Assembly (NCBI GenBank): GCA_902625845.1
Contig: CACOCT010000001.1
Coordinates: 83,325 to 147,324, forward strand
Length of the DNA: 64,000 nucleotides
Source: an uncultured Prochlorococcus sp.
GTDB lineage: Bacteria; Cyanobacteriota; Cyanobacteriia; PCC-6307; Cyanobiaceae
Reading direction: 5' to 3'
The notes under the pieces were generated by a model. It was given only the letters and a program-made list of their open reading frames with translations, was not told the origin of the DNA and did not search any database. Below, in pieces: positions 6,043-14,284 of the stretch. Each line of letters opens with the position of its first letter. Within the stretch, counting starts at the first letter, position 1. Both the position numbers and the translations under genes were made by a program.

Positions 6043-6067
6043 GCGAGTTGCCCAAACTCGCTTTTTT
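6043..6067 (+). terminator. rho-independent terminator after tRNA-Pro fragment C
   Basis: GCGAGTT (6043-6049) pairs with AACTCGC (6055-6061) around a 5-nt loop, followed by TTTTTT (6062-6067). It is the same element as at 853-876. It would still end read-through from the membrane-protein gene at 5620. Confidence 0.8.
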
Positions 6068-6078
6068 ATTAGAAATTA

Positions 6079-6111
6079 TGTCGGTTACTTCAGCCGACAA
6101 ATTACCGACAA
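6079..6111. repeat. CCGACAA inverted/direct repeats by tRNA scar
   Basis: TGTCGG (6079-6084) pairs with CCGACA (6094-6099). CCGACAA recurs directly at 6094 and 6105, 11 bp apart. The core is shared with the tandem repeat at 4287-4316. The location just past the tRNA fragment and the helical spacing suggest recombinase arm sites (inference). Confidence 0.45.
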
Positions 6112-6220
6112 TTGCATGATTTTTCTTATTTGTTCTTAAATGTTTTCAGTTATTCAATACGGCAGTTATGAACTAAAAAAATATATTTTGAGGTTTTGGT
6201 GCAGTTTTAACACTCTTTTT

Positions 6221-6244
6221 TTATACAAGTAGTAAGCTTTTCAT
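6221..6244 (-). repeat. signal-peptide seed, copy 3 (MKSLLLV)
   Basis: ATGAAAAGCTTACTACTTGT opens a 7-codon frame stopping at 6221. It begins 5 nt after the stop of the 50-aa membrane protein at 6250-6402. Same element as 3095-3130 and 5416-5451. Confidence 0.55.
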
Positions 6245-6249
6245 TTGTT

Positions 6250-6402
6250 TTACTTTTTCCAAATATTTTTAATTAATACTATTCCTCCGAAAAAAGGAAA
6301 CATAATTCTCCAACTTATTGGGTAATAATTAAAAACAAAAATAAAAAACAGAATGAGTAATCCCGTAACTATTCCTTTTTCAAAATCATTTTCTAATTTC
6401 AT
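6250..6402 (-). CDS. 50-aa membrane micro-protein
   Basis: ATG at 6402 to TAA at 6250. The first ten residues are charged (MKLENDFEKG). A strong hydrophobic segment (11-26) and a second weaker one (33-44) follow, then a basic end NIWKK. It is probably a two-pass or hairpin membrane peptide. It is followed by seed copy 3, repeating the arrangement seen at 3136 and 5456. The family is not recognised. Confidence 0.5.
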   Translation of the reverse strand: MKLENDFEKGIVTGLLILFFIFVFNYYPISWRIMFPFFGGIVLIKNIWKK

Positions 6403-6442
6403 CTCATGTTCTACTTTGTAAAATGATAGGGATAGCTAACTA

Positions 6443-6467
6443 CCACTTTTTGTAGATCAACCGTCAA
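6443..6467. repeat. dispersed repeat pieces shared with 3874 and 5412
   Basis: CCACTTTTTGTAGAT (6443-6457) matches 3874-3887 with one extra T. TAGATCAACCGTCAA (6453-6467) matches 5412-5426 with one mismatch. On the minus strand the second piece encodes an end VIDG-stop, like LVDG-stop in seed copy 2. Confidence 0.45.
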
Positions 6468-6477
6468 TTACCAAAGA

Positions 6478-7047
6478 TCAGTAGTATTTTAAAAAATCTC
6501 CACCAATTTGTTCGCCGTTTACACAAATTTTTATTTTTGTTGCATAAATTACTATTACATAAACTTCTACAATTTCATCTTCACTTAATTTTGTTGTAAG
6601 AATAGGGGAATTTTTATTAGTTTGAATAATTGTCGAGGAATTGCTTCAGTATCACTTCTATATTTTCTGCGGTCATAATCATGCGTTCTAGATACAAAAT
6701 CATTAAACGCTTGAATATCAGAAAATTTAATTAATCCATCTAATTCAGCTAATTCACAGCATCACATTCGTTCGAGTTTGGTTACATCATCAACCCCAAA
6801 ACCTTTTTTGATACCTGAGCCGTAATAACCACCAAATAAAATTTTTCCTAATGCACTTTTACCTTTCCATTGCTCTCCAATTTCGACCAAAACCTGCACT
6901 AATTTGTTTTCTTAGTAACAGTCTCCATGAACCCCTTTTGCTGCATGCCATCTTAATAAGTGCAATAAGTGCAGATTTTAGTGCAGGATCGATATTATGC
7001 TCCAACCAATACATACCAACACTTATTTTAGAATTATCCCAAGGCAT
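6478..7047 (-). pseudogene. multiply frameshifted gene, unknown family
   Basis: Coding signal runs through several frames on the minus strand. From ATG at 7047 it reads MPWDNSKISVGMYWLEHNID and continues to about 6890. A second frame reads VEIGEQWKGKSALGKILFGG and ends KLERM at a TGA. The same frame continues CCELAELDGLIKFSDIQAF to about 6650. A third frame ends ICVNGEQIGGDFLKYY at 6478. At least two frameshifts and one stop are needed to explain this, so the gene is dead. The original product would have been about 190 aa and soluble. It lies directly beside tRNA-Gly. Confidence 0.65.
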
Positions 7048-7082
7048 TAAAAAAACCCTGTCAGAGAAAAGGTTTTAAGAGA

Positions 7083-7153
7083 GCGGATGAAGAGATTCGA
7101 ACTCTCGACATTCTCCTTGGCAAGGAGATGCTCTACCACTGAGCTACATCCGC
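7083..7153 (-). tRNA. tRNA-Gly(GCC)
   Basis: On the minus strand the sequence folds into a full cloverleaf: acceptor GCGGATG/CATCCGC, D arm GCTC/GAGC, anticodon stem TCTCC/GGAGA with loop TTGCCAA (anticodon GCC), and T arm GAGAG-TTCGAAT-CTCTT (one G-T pair). CCA is not encoded. It marks the border between the decaying island on its left and conserved genes on its right. Confidence 0.96.
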
Positions 7154-7204
7154 ATACTATTTATTTTATCTTACTAAAGTAAAAAATTTAAAAAAATTAC
7201 AAAT

Positions 7205-7681
7205 CTATTTTAGAGTTTTTATTAAAGATCCCATCTCAATAGCTTGCAATGCATAATTCCAACCTAGATTATTTTTTATTCCTGCCCGTTCTAATGCCTG
7301 CTGCATAGTATCAGTTGTTAAAACGCCAAAAATAATTGGAACATTATTCTCATATGCTATTTTTGCTATACCCTTACTAGCTTCATTGACAACGACATCA
7401 TAATGGGATGTTTCTCCTTTTATTACTGCACCAAGTGAAATAATAACATCATAGTTAGATTTCTGAATGAGAGCTTTTGCAGCTATTGGTAATTCAAATG
7501 AACCTGGGACCCAAACCAAGTCTAAATTATCACTATCATCCGAGATATCTAAACCATGCCTTTTAAGACAGTCAAGACATCCAGCTAGAATTTTATTGGT
7601 AATTAGATCATTAAATCTAGCAATTACTATGCCAACTTTTAAAGATGAAGCATTAGTAAAAGAACCCTCATAAATTGTCAT
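7205..7681 (-). CDS. ribH: 6,7-dimethyl-8-ribityllumazine synthase
   Basis: This enzyme condenses the 5-amino-6-ribitylaminouracil intermediate with 3,4-dihydroxy-2-butanone 4-phosphate to give lumazine, the penultimate riboflavin step; it acts in the cytoplasm, usually as a large oligomer. The 158-aa length is normal. Family signatures seen are IVIARFN near the N terminus, VPGSFELP in the middle, [14 protein letters not shown] and [17 protein letters not shown]. The catalytic His is in TSHYD. It starts with ATG at 7681 and lies 46 bp after psbZ on the same strand, so the two may share a transcript. Confidence 0.96.
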   Translation of the reverse strand: MTIYEGSFTNASSLKVGIVIARFNDLITNKILAGCLDCLKRHGLDISDDSDNLDLVWVPGSFELPIAAKALIQKSNYDVIISLGAVIKGETSHYDVVVNEASKGIAKIAYENNVPIIFGVLTTDTMQQALERAGIKNNLGWNYALQAIEMGSLIKTLK

Positions 7682-7727
7682 TTAAATTTTGCATATATAT
7701 CTAGATTCTCACGTAAAGTGTATTAGA

Positions 7728-7925
7728 TCAAACTAAAGAGGAAACAATTCCAGTTATGAATACTAAAACAACCCATACAGCAGCAATTGAATAAATTTTT
7801 CGTCTGTTTTCTTTTTGACCTTCTTCAGTTGAAGGTTGAGTTACATACAACACAGGTACCCCAACTACTGCAATTAAAGATGAGAAAAGAAGAGCATTTA
7901 CAAAAAAGAAATTTACAGCCTGCAT
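7728..7925 (-). CDS. psbZ: photosystem II protein PsbZ (Ycf9)
   Basis: This 65-aa protein has two TM segments (about residues 6-26 and 43-63) joined by a charged loop, the expected topology and close to the usual 62 residues of PsbZ. The VGVPVLYVTQP motif after the first TM matches the family's VGVPVVFASP. PsbZ is a small photosystem II core subunit at the periphery near CP43 and affects supercomplex stability. Its presence identifies an oxygenic phototroph. It is divergent from mutS and upstream of ribH. Confidence 0.93.
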   Translation of the reverse strand: MQAVNFFFVNALLFSSLIAVVGVPVLYVTQPSTEEGQKENRRKIYSIAAVWVVLVFITGIVSSLV

Positions 7926-8063
7926 GATTTAGTGATTAAAAGTTATAAGGATATTATATTCTCATAAAAAAGCATTTTTTGGGAAAAATTTACATAGTCT
8001 TAGTGAGTTGTAAAATGCAAAATTAAAATATGTCTCTAATATCTATTTAGCGTTCAAAAAAAG

Positions 8064-10826
8064 ATGACTCATGATAATCTGATTCAACAAAGTTTATTTA
8101 GCGATGAAACTAAGATAATAACTACACGCAGTAACATTTCTGAGTACGAAAATTTAACTAATGAAGCTTTAGCTAATGATGGAGAAAGCAGGCCAAGAAC
8201 TAGAAAAAATCCCATAGTTAGTAATTGTAACAAAAGCAGTTTCTCAAACATAAATACTCAAGATTTAGTAAGCGACAAGTCAAATAGTTTTAAAACTGTA
8301 GATAAAGAAAAATTAGCTCCTGTACTGAAGCATTACGTATCAATAAAAGAAGAGAATGATAATCATCTTTTGTTATATAGATTAGGAGATTTCTTTGAAT
8401 GTTTTTTTGAAGATGCTATTTTAATTTCAGAGACACTGGAAATAACTCTTACAAGTAAAGATGGAGGTAAAGCTATTGGTAGGGTCCCAATGGCAGGCAT
8501 CCCACACCACGCATTAGAGAGATATAGTTCAGAATTAATCAAAAAAAATCACTCAATTGTAATTTGTGACCAAATAGAAAAAAATTTAGGGAAGAATGGT
8601 GGTCCCATCAAAAGAGCTATTACTAGAATTATTACTCCAGGAACAGTAATTGAAGAAGGAATGTTAGTAGCAAAAAAAAATAATTGGATAACAGCTATTT
8701 ATATTGAAGAAGCAAATTTACCTGAAGACTCATGTTGGGGTATTTCTAGAGCTGATGTAAGTACTGGTGAATTAATTTCTCTAGAAGGTAAATCTTTAAA
8801 TAAACTTTGCGATGAAATAACAAAACTAGATGCCTCAGAAATTATTGTAGGTAGCGAAGAAGAAAAGAATCTTCTTTCAATTCAAGGTAAATTAATAAAA
8901 TTTACTATTACTAAGAAAACACATTTCAGTATTAATGAATCTTCAAAAGCAATAAAATCATACTTTAAAGTTGAGACATTAGAGGGACTAGGATTAAAAT
9001 ATTTGAATAATGCTACCAAATCTTTAGGTGGGTTAATAACTTACCTATTGACAATAAATCCATCAGAATATGAAAAAGAATCTTCAGTTAAAATTTCACT
9101 AGATTTTCCTCAGATAAATTTCCCCAGTGATCATCTAGTTATTGATTATCAAACCAAAAAAAATCTCGAAATTATTCAAACCCAAAGAGAAAATCAATAT
9201 GTTGGCTCATTACTTTGGAGTATAGATAGAACTTACACATGCATGGGTGCAAGATGTTTAAGAAGTTGGATAGATTTTCCTTTAATAAGTACTAAAGAAA
9301 TCTCAAAGAGACAAAATATTATACGAAATTTCATAGAGTCAAAAATAATTCGTAGTGATGCACAGAACCTCCTAAGAGCCATGGGAGACCTTGAAAGACT
9401 TGCAGGCAGAGCATGGGCAGGACAGGCTAGTCCGAGAGATCTTATAGCTATATCGGAGGGATTAAAAAGATTACCAAGACTAAAATCAACCATAGAATCT
9501 TTTAATTATGAATTACCAGATTGGGTTGAACAATTAACAAAACCTAATGATGAACTTATTAAATTAGCCGATACAATTTCTGACACTCTTGTTAATTACC
9601 CTCCATTAAATATTAGTGAAGGGGGATTAATTCATGATGGTGTTGATAATATTCTTGATGGTTTAAGAAATGTCATTGATGACTACGGTAACTGGCTAAA
9701 CAATGAAGAAATAAAAGAAAGGAAATTAAGTAAAATTGCTAATTTAAAAATTCAATTTCACAGAAACTTTGGCTACTATATTTCGATTAATAAATCAAAA
9801 GTCAATCTAGCTCCAAATCACTGGATTAAAAGACAAACATTAACCAATGAAGAGAGATATATCACCGCAGAAATAAAATCTCAAGAAAGTAAGATTTTTG
9901 AGATCAAAAACCGCGCAGCTTCAAAAGAATATGAGATTTTTTGTGATTTAAGAATTTCAGTAGCAGAAAAGACTAAAGAAATAAGATCAATAGCGAAATC
10001 GATTGCAAGCCTAGATGCATTATTAGGACTAGCATTAGCTGCAATCGAAAATGATTTTATCCAGCCCGAAATAATTCCGATAGAAGATAAAATTTTAAAT
10101 TCAACTCAAGTCCAGGAGGGAAGAAATCCTATAGTTGAGCAACTATTAGATGAAAAGAAATTTATACCGAACGATATTATCTTTAATGAAAAACAAAGTT
10201 TAATTATATTAACAGGACCCAATGCTAGTGGCAAAAGTTGCTTCATTAGACAAATAGGACTTATTCAAATATTAGCTCAAATAGGAAGTTTTGTTCCTGC
10301 AAAGAATGCAATCATAAAAGTAGTTGACAGAATCTTTACGAGAGTTGGAGCTGTTGATGATCAATCGACAGGACAGTCCACATTCATGGTGGAGATGGCT
10401 GAAACGGCTTCAATTTTAAATCAAGCCACAAGAAATTCACTTGTATTACTGGATGAGATAGGTAGAGGGACATCAACTTTTGATGGATTATCAATAGCGT
10501 GGTCTGTAAGTGAATATATTGCCTCAGAAATTATTTGCAAATGTATTTTTGCTACACATTATCATGAATTGAATTATTTAAAAAATACATTAAAAAATGT
10601 CGAAAATTTTCAAGTAATAGTAAAAAAGCTAAAAAATCAACTTTATTTTTGTCATAGGATTGAAAAAGGTGGATCACATAAAAGTTATGGTATTGAAGCT
10701 GCCAGACTTGCAGGCGTCCCACATCAAGTCATAACAAAAGCTAATTTTATTTTAAATCACCTAGAAGAAAGTAATAAATTTAAAGACAAGTTAAATATCA
10801 AACTAATTAGAAATCAGGCTGCTTAG
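8064..10826 (+). CDS. mutS: DNA mismatch repair protein MutS
   Basis: This 920-aa MutS recognises mismatches and signals repair through its ATPase. The first ~85 residues are a polar extension absent from E. coli MutS. The mismatch-binding domain follows, with Phe110-x-Glu112 in [11 protein letters not shown]. Core and clamp domains come next, then the ATPase with Walker A GPNASGKS at about 718-725, a Walker B in [12 protein letters not shown] and the ATHYHEL switch. The ATG at 8064 is the first in frame. The gene is divergent from psbZ and convergent with cobH, whose stop lies 4 bp beyond. Confidence 0.97.
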   Translation: MTHDNLIQQSLFSDETKIITTRSNISEYENLTNEALANDGESRPRTRKNPIVSNCNKSSFSNINTQDLVSDKSNSFKTVDKEKLAPVLKHYVSIKEENDNHLLLYRLGDFFECFFEDAILISETLEITLTSKDGGKAIGRVPMAGIPHHALERYSSELIKKNHSIVICDQIEKNLGKNGGPIKRAITRIITPGTVIEEGMLVAKKNNWITAIYIEEANLPEDSCWGISRADVSTGELISLEGKSLNKLCDEITKLDASEIIVGSEEEKNLLSIQGKLIKFTITKKTHFSINESSKAIKSYFKVETLEGLGLKYLNNATKSLGGLITYLLTINPSEYEKESSVKISLDFPQINFPSDHLVIDYQTKKNLEIIQTQRENQYVGSLLWSIDRTYTCMGARCLRSWIDFPLISTKEISKRQNIIRNFIESKIIRSDAQNLLRAMGDLERLAGRAWAGQASPRDLIAISEGLKRLPRLKSTIESFNYELPDWVEQLTKPNDELIKLADTISDTLVNYPPLNISEGGLIHDGVDNILDGLRNVIDDYGNWLNNEEIKERKLSKIANLKIQFHRNFGYYISINKSKVNLAPNHWIKRQTLTNEERYITAEIKSQESKIFEIKNRAASKEYEIFCDLRISVAEKTKEIRSIAKSIASLDALLGLALAAIENDFIQPEIIPIEDKILNSTQVQEGRNPIVEQLLDEKKFIPNDIIFNEKQSLIILTGPNASGKSCFIRQIGLIQILAQIGSFVPAKNAIIKVVDRIFTRVGAVDDQSTGQSTFMVEMAETASILNQATRNSLVLLDEIGRGTSTFDGLSIAWSVSEYIASEIICKCIFATHYHELNYLKNTLKNVENFQVIVKKLKNQLYFCHRIEKGGSHKSYGIEAARLAGVPHQVITKANFILNHLEESNKFKDKLNIKLIRNQAA

Positions 10827-10830
10827 AAAT

Positions 10831-11457
10831 TTATAGGATTGATTCTCTTAAAAGGGCATTAATTGTTGCACCAGCCATTGCTGCTCCTCCTCTTGTTGAG
10901 CCCATAACTATATAAGGGAAATCTGTAGTTAAAAGCCTTTTTTTGCTTTTTTCAACCCCAATAAAACCAACTGGCATACCAACAATTAAACTTGGTTTAT
11001 TATCACAATCTTCCAAAATATCTAATAATCTTTCTAAAGCTGTTGGAGAACTTCCAAAAACTACTATAGGTGATATTTTACCATAATATTTTTTTGAGAG
11101 TTCCAACCAAGCATGCTCTATCCCATAAGCAGTTTTTGTACTCTTAATTTCTACATTATCTACTATCCAATTTTTAGCCGAAAAGACCCTATTATTATGA
11201 CATTTATTTGCCATCGTTCTAATGGCAGCGGCAGCCATATCTGTATCTGTTAGTATTGGTGCGCCTAATTTTAGAGACTCTAAAGTTCTTTCACATACAT
11301 TTTTACTGAATTCTAAAAGCCCTTGAATTTGAAAATCACCAGAAGTGTGAATTAGTCTTTCTAAAACTTTTGATTCTAAGCAATTAAAATTATTCTTAGT
11401 TAATTTAGATTTAATAAATTTAATACTCTCTAAGAAAATAGGATGATCTTTAACCAT
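10831..11457 (-). CDS. cobH: precorrin-8X methylmutase
   Basis: CobH/CbiC moves a methyl group from C-11 to C-12 of precorrin-8 (or cobalt-precorrin-8) to give (hydrogen)obyrinate in corrin (B12) synthesis. The 208-aa length is typical. The catalytic His37 is in LIHTSGD, and the family blocks DTDMAAAAI, VVFGSSPTAL, VGMPVGFIGVEKSK and GSTRGGAAMAGATINALL are intact. It implies de novo corrinoid synthesis, as known for marine picocyanobacteria. It stands alone, divergent from holA and convergent with mutS. Confidence 0.95.
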   Translation of the reverse strand: MVKDHPIFLESIKFIKSKLTKNNFNCLESKVLERLIHTSGDFQIQGLLEFSKNVCERTLESLKLGAPILTDTDMAAAAIRTMANKCHNNRVFSAKNWIVDNVEIKSTKTAYGIEHAWLELSKKYYGKISPIVVFGSSPTALERLLDILEDCDNKPSLIVGMPVGFIGVEKSKKRLLTTDFPYIVMGSTRGGAAMAGATINALLRESIL

Positions 11458-11505
11458 TCAAATAAAAATTCATTAACAAGAGAAGTTATATAAAAGGAAA
11501 ATTAT

Positions 11506-12486
11506 ATGCCAATACAAATTATATGGGGTAATGACACAAAATCCTGTGAAAATGAAATAGAAAAAATTATTAATTCAAATATTTCAAAACAATGGGAATC
11601 TTGTAATCTAAGTAAATTAGATGGTAGTGATGAAAATCAAGTGTTTAAAGCATTAGAAGAGATGCAAAATGCCCCTTTTGGAGATGGATCAAGAGTCATA
11701 TTATTAAAAAATAATCCAATATTTAACATTAAAAATGATAAATTTGCAGATAAGTTTGAATCTTCTACACAAAATATCCCTGATACTACTTTTTTAATAT
11801 TATTTTGCGCAAATAAGCCTGATGCAAGAATGAAAACAACTAAATTTTTAAAGAAGCTTATCAATTCAAACAAAGCATTTGAATCGTCTTATATTCTTCC
11901 AGATATTTGGGATTATGAGAGTCAAGTCAGATATGTTGAAGAAATTTCAAGAAATTTAAATATCAATTTAGATAAAAATACAGCACAAGCAATCATAGAA
12001 TCTATCGGAACTGAGAGTACCAAGTTAGATAATGAATTAAGGAAAGCTTTACTTTACTTATCCGCAAAAAAGAAAAATTTACTAACAGTAAAAGATATTG
12101 AATTAATATTCTTTGAACAACAATCAAATATTTTTAAAATCATTGATTCTTTAATTGAAAAAAAAATCTCTCAAAGTCTTAATGACATTAATAATTTAAT
12201 AAAGCAAGGAGAACCTCCACTAAGATTAATCGCCGGATTAATTAGTCAAATAAGAATTCATACAATAGTTTTATTGCTTGGAGATGAAAATGACTTATCT
12301 AAAATAAGTCAACTTGCAGGCATTACTAATCCAAAAAGAATATTTTTCATTAGAAAGAAAATTAAAAATTGTGATCCAAAGTTTTTAATTAATTTAATGA
12401 TTAAATTACTTGATATTGAATTCTTTTTAAAGAGAGGAAACAAGCCTATAAATGTATTTACAGAAAATTTAGCTTCACTGACTTAA
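11506..12486 (+). CDS. holA: DNA polymerase III delta subunit
   Basis: HolA is the clamp-loader subunit that opens the beta sliding clamp. The 326-aa sequence has the usual three-part layout: an N-terminal AAA+-like domain without a Walker A, a second domain containing IGTESTKLDNELRKALLY, and a helical collar domain with LIAGLISQIRIHTIVLLL. Conservation in the family is low, so the assignment rests on length, the ESTKLDNELRK segment and overall order. The ATG at 11506 is 48 bp from the cobH start, giving a small divergent promoter region. lysC follows 36 bp downstream. DnaX, its clamp-loader partner, is at 25967. Confidence 0.88.
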   Translation: MPIQIIWGNDTKSCENEIEKIINSNISKQWESCNLSKLDGSDENQVFKALEEMQNAPFGDGSRVILLKNNPIFNIKNDKFADKFESSTQNIPDTTFLILFCANKPDARMKTTKFLKKLINSNKAFESSYILPDIWDYESQVRYVEEISRNLNINLDKNTAQAIIESIGTESTKLDNELRKALLYLSAKKKNLLTVKDIELIFFEQQSNIFKIIDSLIEKKISQSLNDINNLIKQGEPPLRLIAGLISQIRIHTIVLLLGDENDLSKISQLAGITNPKRIFFIRKKIKNCDPKFLINLMIKLLDIEFFLKRGNKPINVFTENLASLT

Positions 12487-12522
12487 TGAAAGTTTGATTA
12501 AGTATTTTATTATTATTTAAAT

Positions 12523-14283
12523 ATGGCATTATTAGTAAAAAAATTTGGCGGAACTTCAGTTGGAAATATTAATAAAATCATAAATATTGCAAAAAGTATA
12601 AGTAAAAGTAAAGAAGCTGGTAATGATGTTGTGGTAGTAGTTTCAGCGATGGGACATTCTACTGATGATTTAAATAATTTAGCTTACTCATTAAGCAAAA
12701 ATCCTCCCAGAAGAGAACTAGATATGCTTCTTTCTACTGGAGAACAAGTTACTATTGCTCTACTATCTATCGCTCTTAATGAAATCGGGATCCCAGCAAT
12801 CTCTATGACTGGTAGTCAAGTTGGAATAATTACAGAATCAATTCATGGAAAAGCAAGAATTCTGGAAATCAAAACCAGTAGAATTGAAGATCATTTAGCT
12901 GAAGGCTACGTAGTAGTAGTTGCAGGATTTCAAGGTTCAAGTTTAAGTCATAACGGTTCAATGGAAATAACAACATTAGGAAGAGGAGGATCAGATACTT
13001 CTGCTGTTGCTCTGTCTACAGCTTTAGGAGCAGAAACGTGCGAAATATATACAGATGTTCCAGGCGTATTAACAACCGATCCAAGAATAGTCACTAATGC
13101 AAAACTTCTAGATGCTATTAGCTGTGAGGAAATGCTTGAATTAGCCAGCGTCGGTGCTTCTGTACTACATCCTAGAGCAGTTGAAATAGCAAGAAATTAC
13201 GGAATAAAGTTGTATGTTAAATCTAGTGAAACAGATCAGAAAGGAACACTTTTAAAAAGTGAGATCGAGCCTCTAAAATTATCCAGAGGTAGCTTAGAAT
13301 TAACAAAAACAGTTAATAGTCTTGAAATTCTAGAAAAACAAGTTGTTTTTGGCTTACATGAACTACCAGACAAACCAGGCATTGCTGCTCAAATTTTTGA
13401 AGAATTATCTAAAGCTAAAATAAATGTAGATCTAATAATTCAAGCTACGCGAGAAGAAAACCGTAACGATATTACTTTTACTATTTCAGAAAAGTTTTTA
13501 GAAAAGACCATAGAACAATGTGATTTAATCATCGCTCAAATAGGAGGGAAATATAGTATTACACAAAACATGACTAAATTAAGTATTCAAGGTGCAGGAA
13601 TAATGGGGAGACCAAGTATTTCTGCAGAATTTTTTGATACTCTCTCAAAAGCAAATATTAATGTAAGACTTATAGCAACAAGTGAAATCAAAGTAAGTTG
13701 CGTAATAGATTTAAAAGATATCTCTAAAGCAATCAGATTTGTAGGGGAAAAATTTAAATTATGTACTAAACAAATTTTTATTAATCCTATTTCAGAAATA
13801 AAAGATAAACCTGAAGTCAGAGGAATCGCTTTAGATAAGAATCAAGTACAAGTTAGTTTTAGAAATTTACCAGATAAGCCAGGAGTTGCTGCTTCAATCT
13901 GCTTAGCGCTGGCTGAAGCAAATTTAATTTTTGATACTATAGTTCAATCCGAGAGAAATAGTGAATTAAATACAAAAGATATTAGTTTTACGATGAACAA
14001 AGAAGACAGACTGAATGCAGAAAATGTTTTAAGTTTATTAATAAAAAAATATCCTGAATCAAGACTGGAGGATGGTCAAGCTATTGCTAAAATTAGTGCC
14101 GTCGGTGCAGGAATGGCTTTTAAAGAGGGAACTGCAGCAAAAATATTTAGAGCGCTAGCAAATGAAAATATTAATATTGAAATGATCGCAACAAGTGAAA
14201 TTAGAACATCATGTATTGTTCTTGAAAAAAATTGTAATAAAGCCGTAAATTCTATTCATAATTATTTTAGATTAGGCGAATAA
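12523..14283 (+). CDS. lysC: aspartate kinase with duplicated ACT region
   Basis: Phosphorylates aspartate, the first step to lysine/diaminopimelate, threonine and methionine. The kinase domain (about 1-245) has KKFGGTSVG at the N terminus, STGEQV, and LGRGGSDTSAVALS. The C-terminal 340 residues hold two successive ACT pairs, each starting at a DKPGIAA or DKPGVAA motif (about 286 and 452) and ending in ATSEI(K/R)(V/T)SC. The long 586-aa form with four ACT units is the usual cyanobacterial arrangement and indicates feedback control by lysine and/or threonine. asd and dapA, the following steps, are at 20-22 kb. It ends one base before uvrB on the opposite strand. Confidence 0.96.
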   Translation: MALLVKKFGGTSVGNINKIINIAKSISKSKEAGNDVVVVVSAMGHSTDDLNNLAYSLSKNPPRRELDMLLSTGEQVTIALLSIALNEIGIPAISMTGSQVGIITESIHGKARILEIKTSRIEDHLAEGYVVVVAGFQGSSLSHNGSMEITTLGRGGSDTSAVALSTALGAETCEIYTDVPGVLTTDPRIVTNAKLLDAISCEEMLELASVGASVLHPRAVEIARNYGIKLYVKSSETDQKGTLLKSEIEPLKLSRGSLELTKTVNSLEILEKQVVFGLHELPDKPGIAAQIFEELSKAKINVDLIIQATREENRNDITFTISEKFLEKTIEQCDLIIAQIGGKYSITQNMTKLSIQGAGIMGRPSISAEFFDTLSKANINVRLIATSEIKVSCVIDLKDISKAIRFVGEKFKLCTKQIFINPISEIKDKPEVRGIALDKNQVQVSFRNLPDKPGVAASICLALAEANLIFDTIVQSERNSELNTKDISFTMNKEDRLNAENVLSLLIKKYPESRLEDGQAIAKISAVGAGMAFKEGTAAKIFRALANENINIEMIATSEIRTSCIVLEKNCNKAVNSIHNYFRLGE

Positions 14284-14284
14284 T

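Noticed and set aside
6851..7078. 75-codon plus-strand open frame beside tRNA-Gly
   Set aside because: It is antisense to a minus-strand remnant whose successive frames look far more protein-like.
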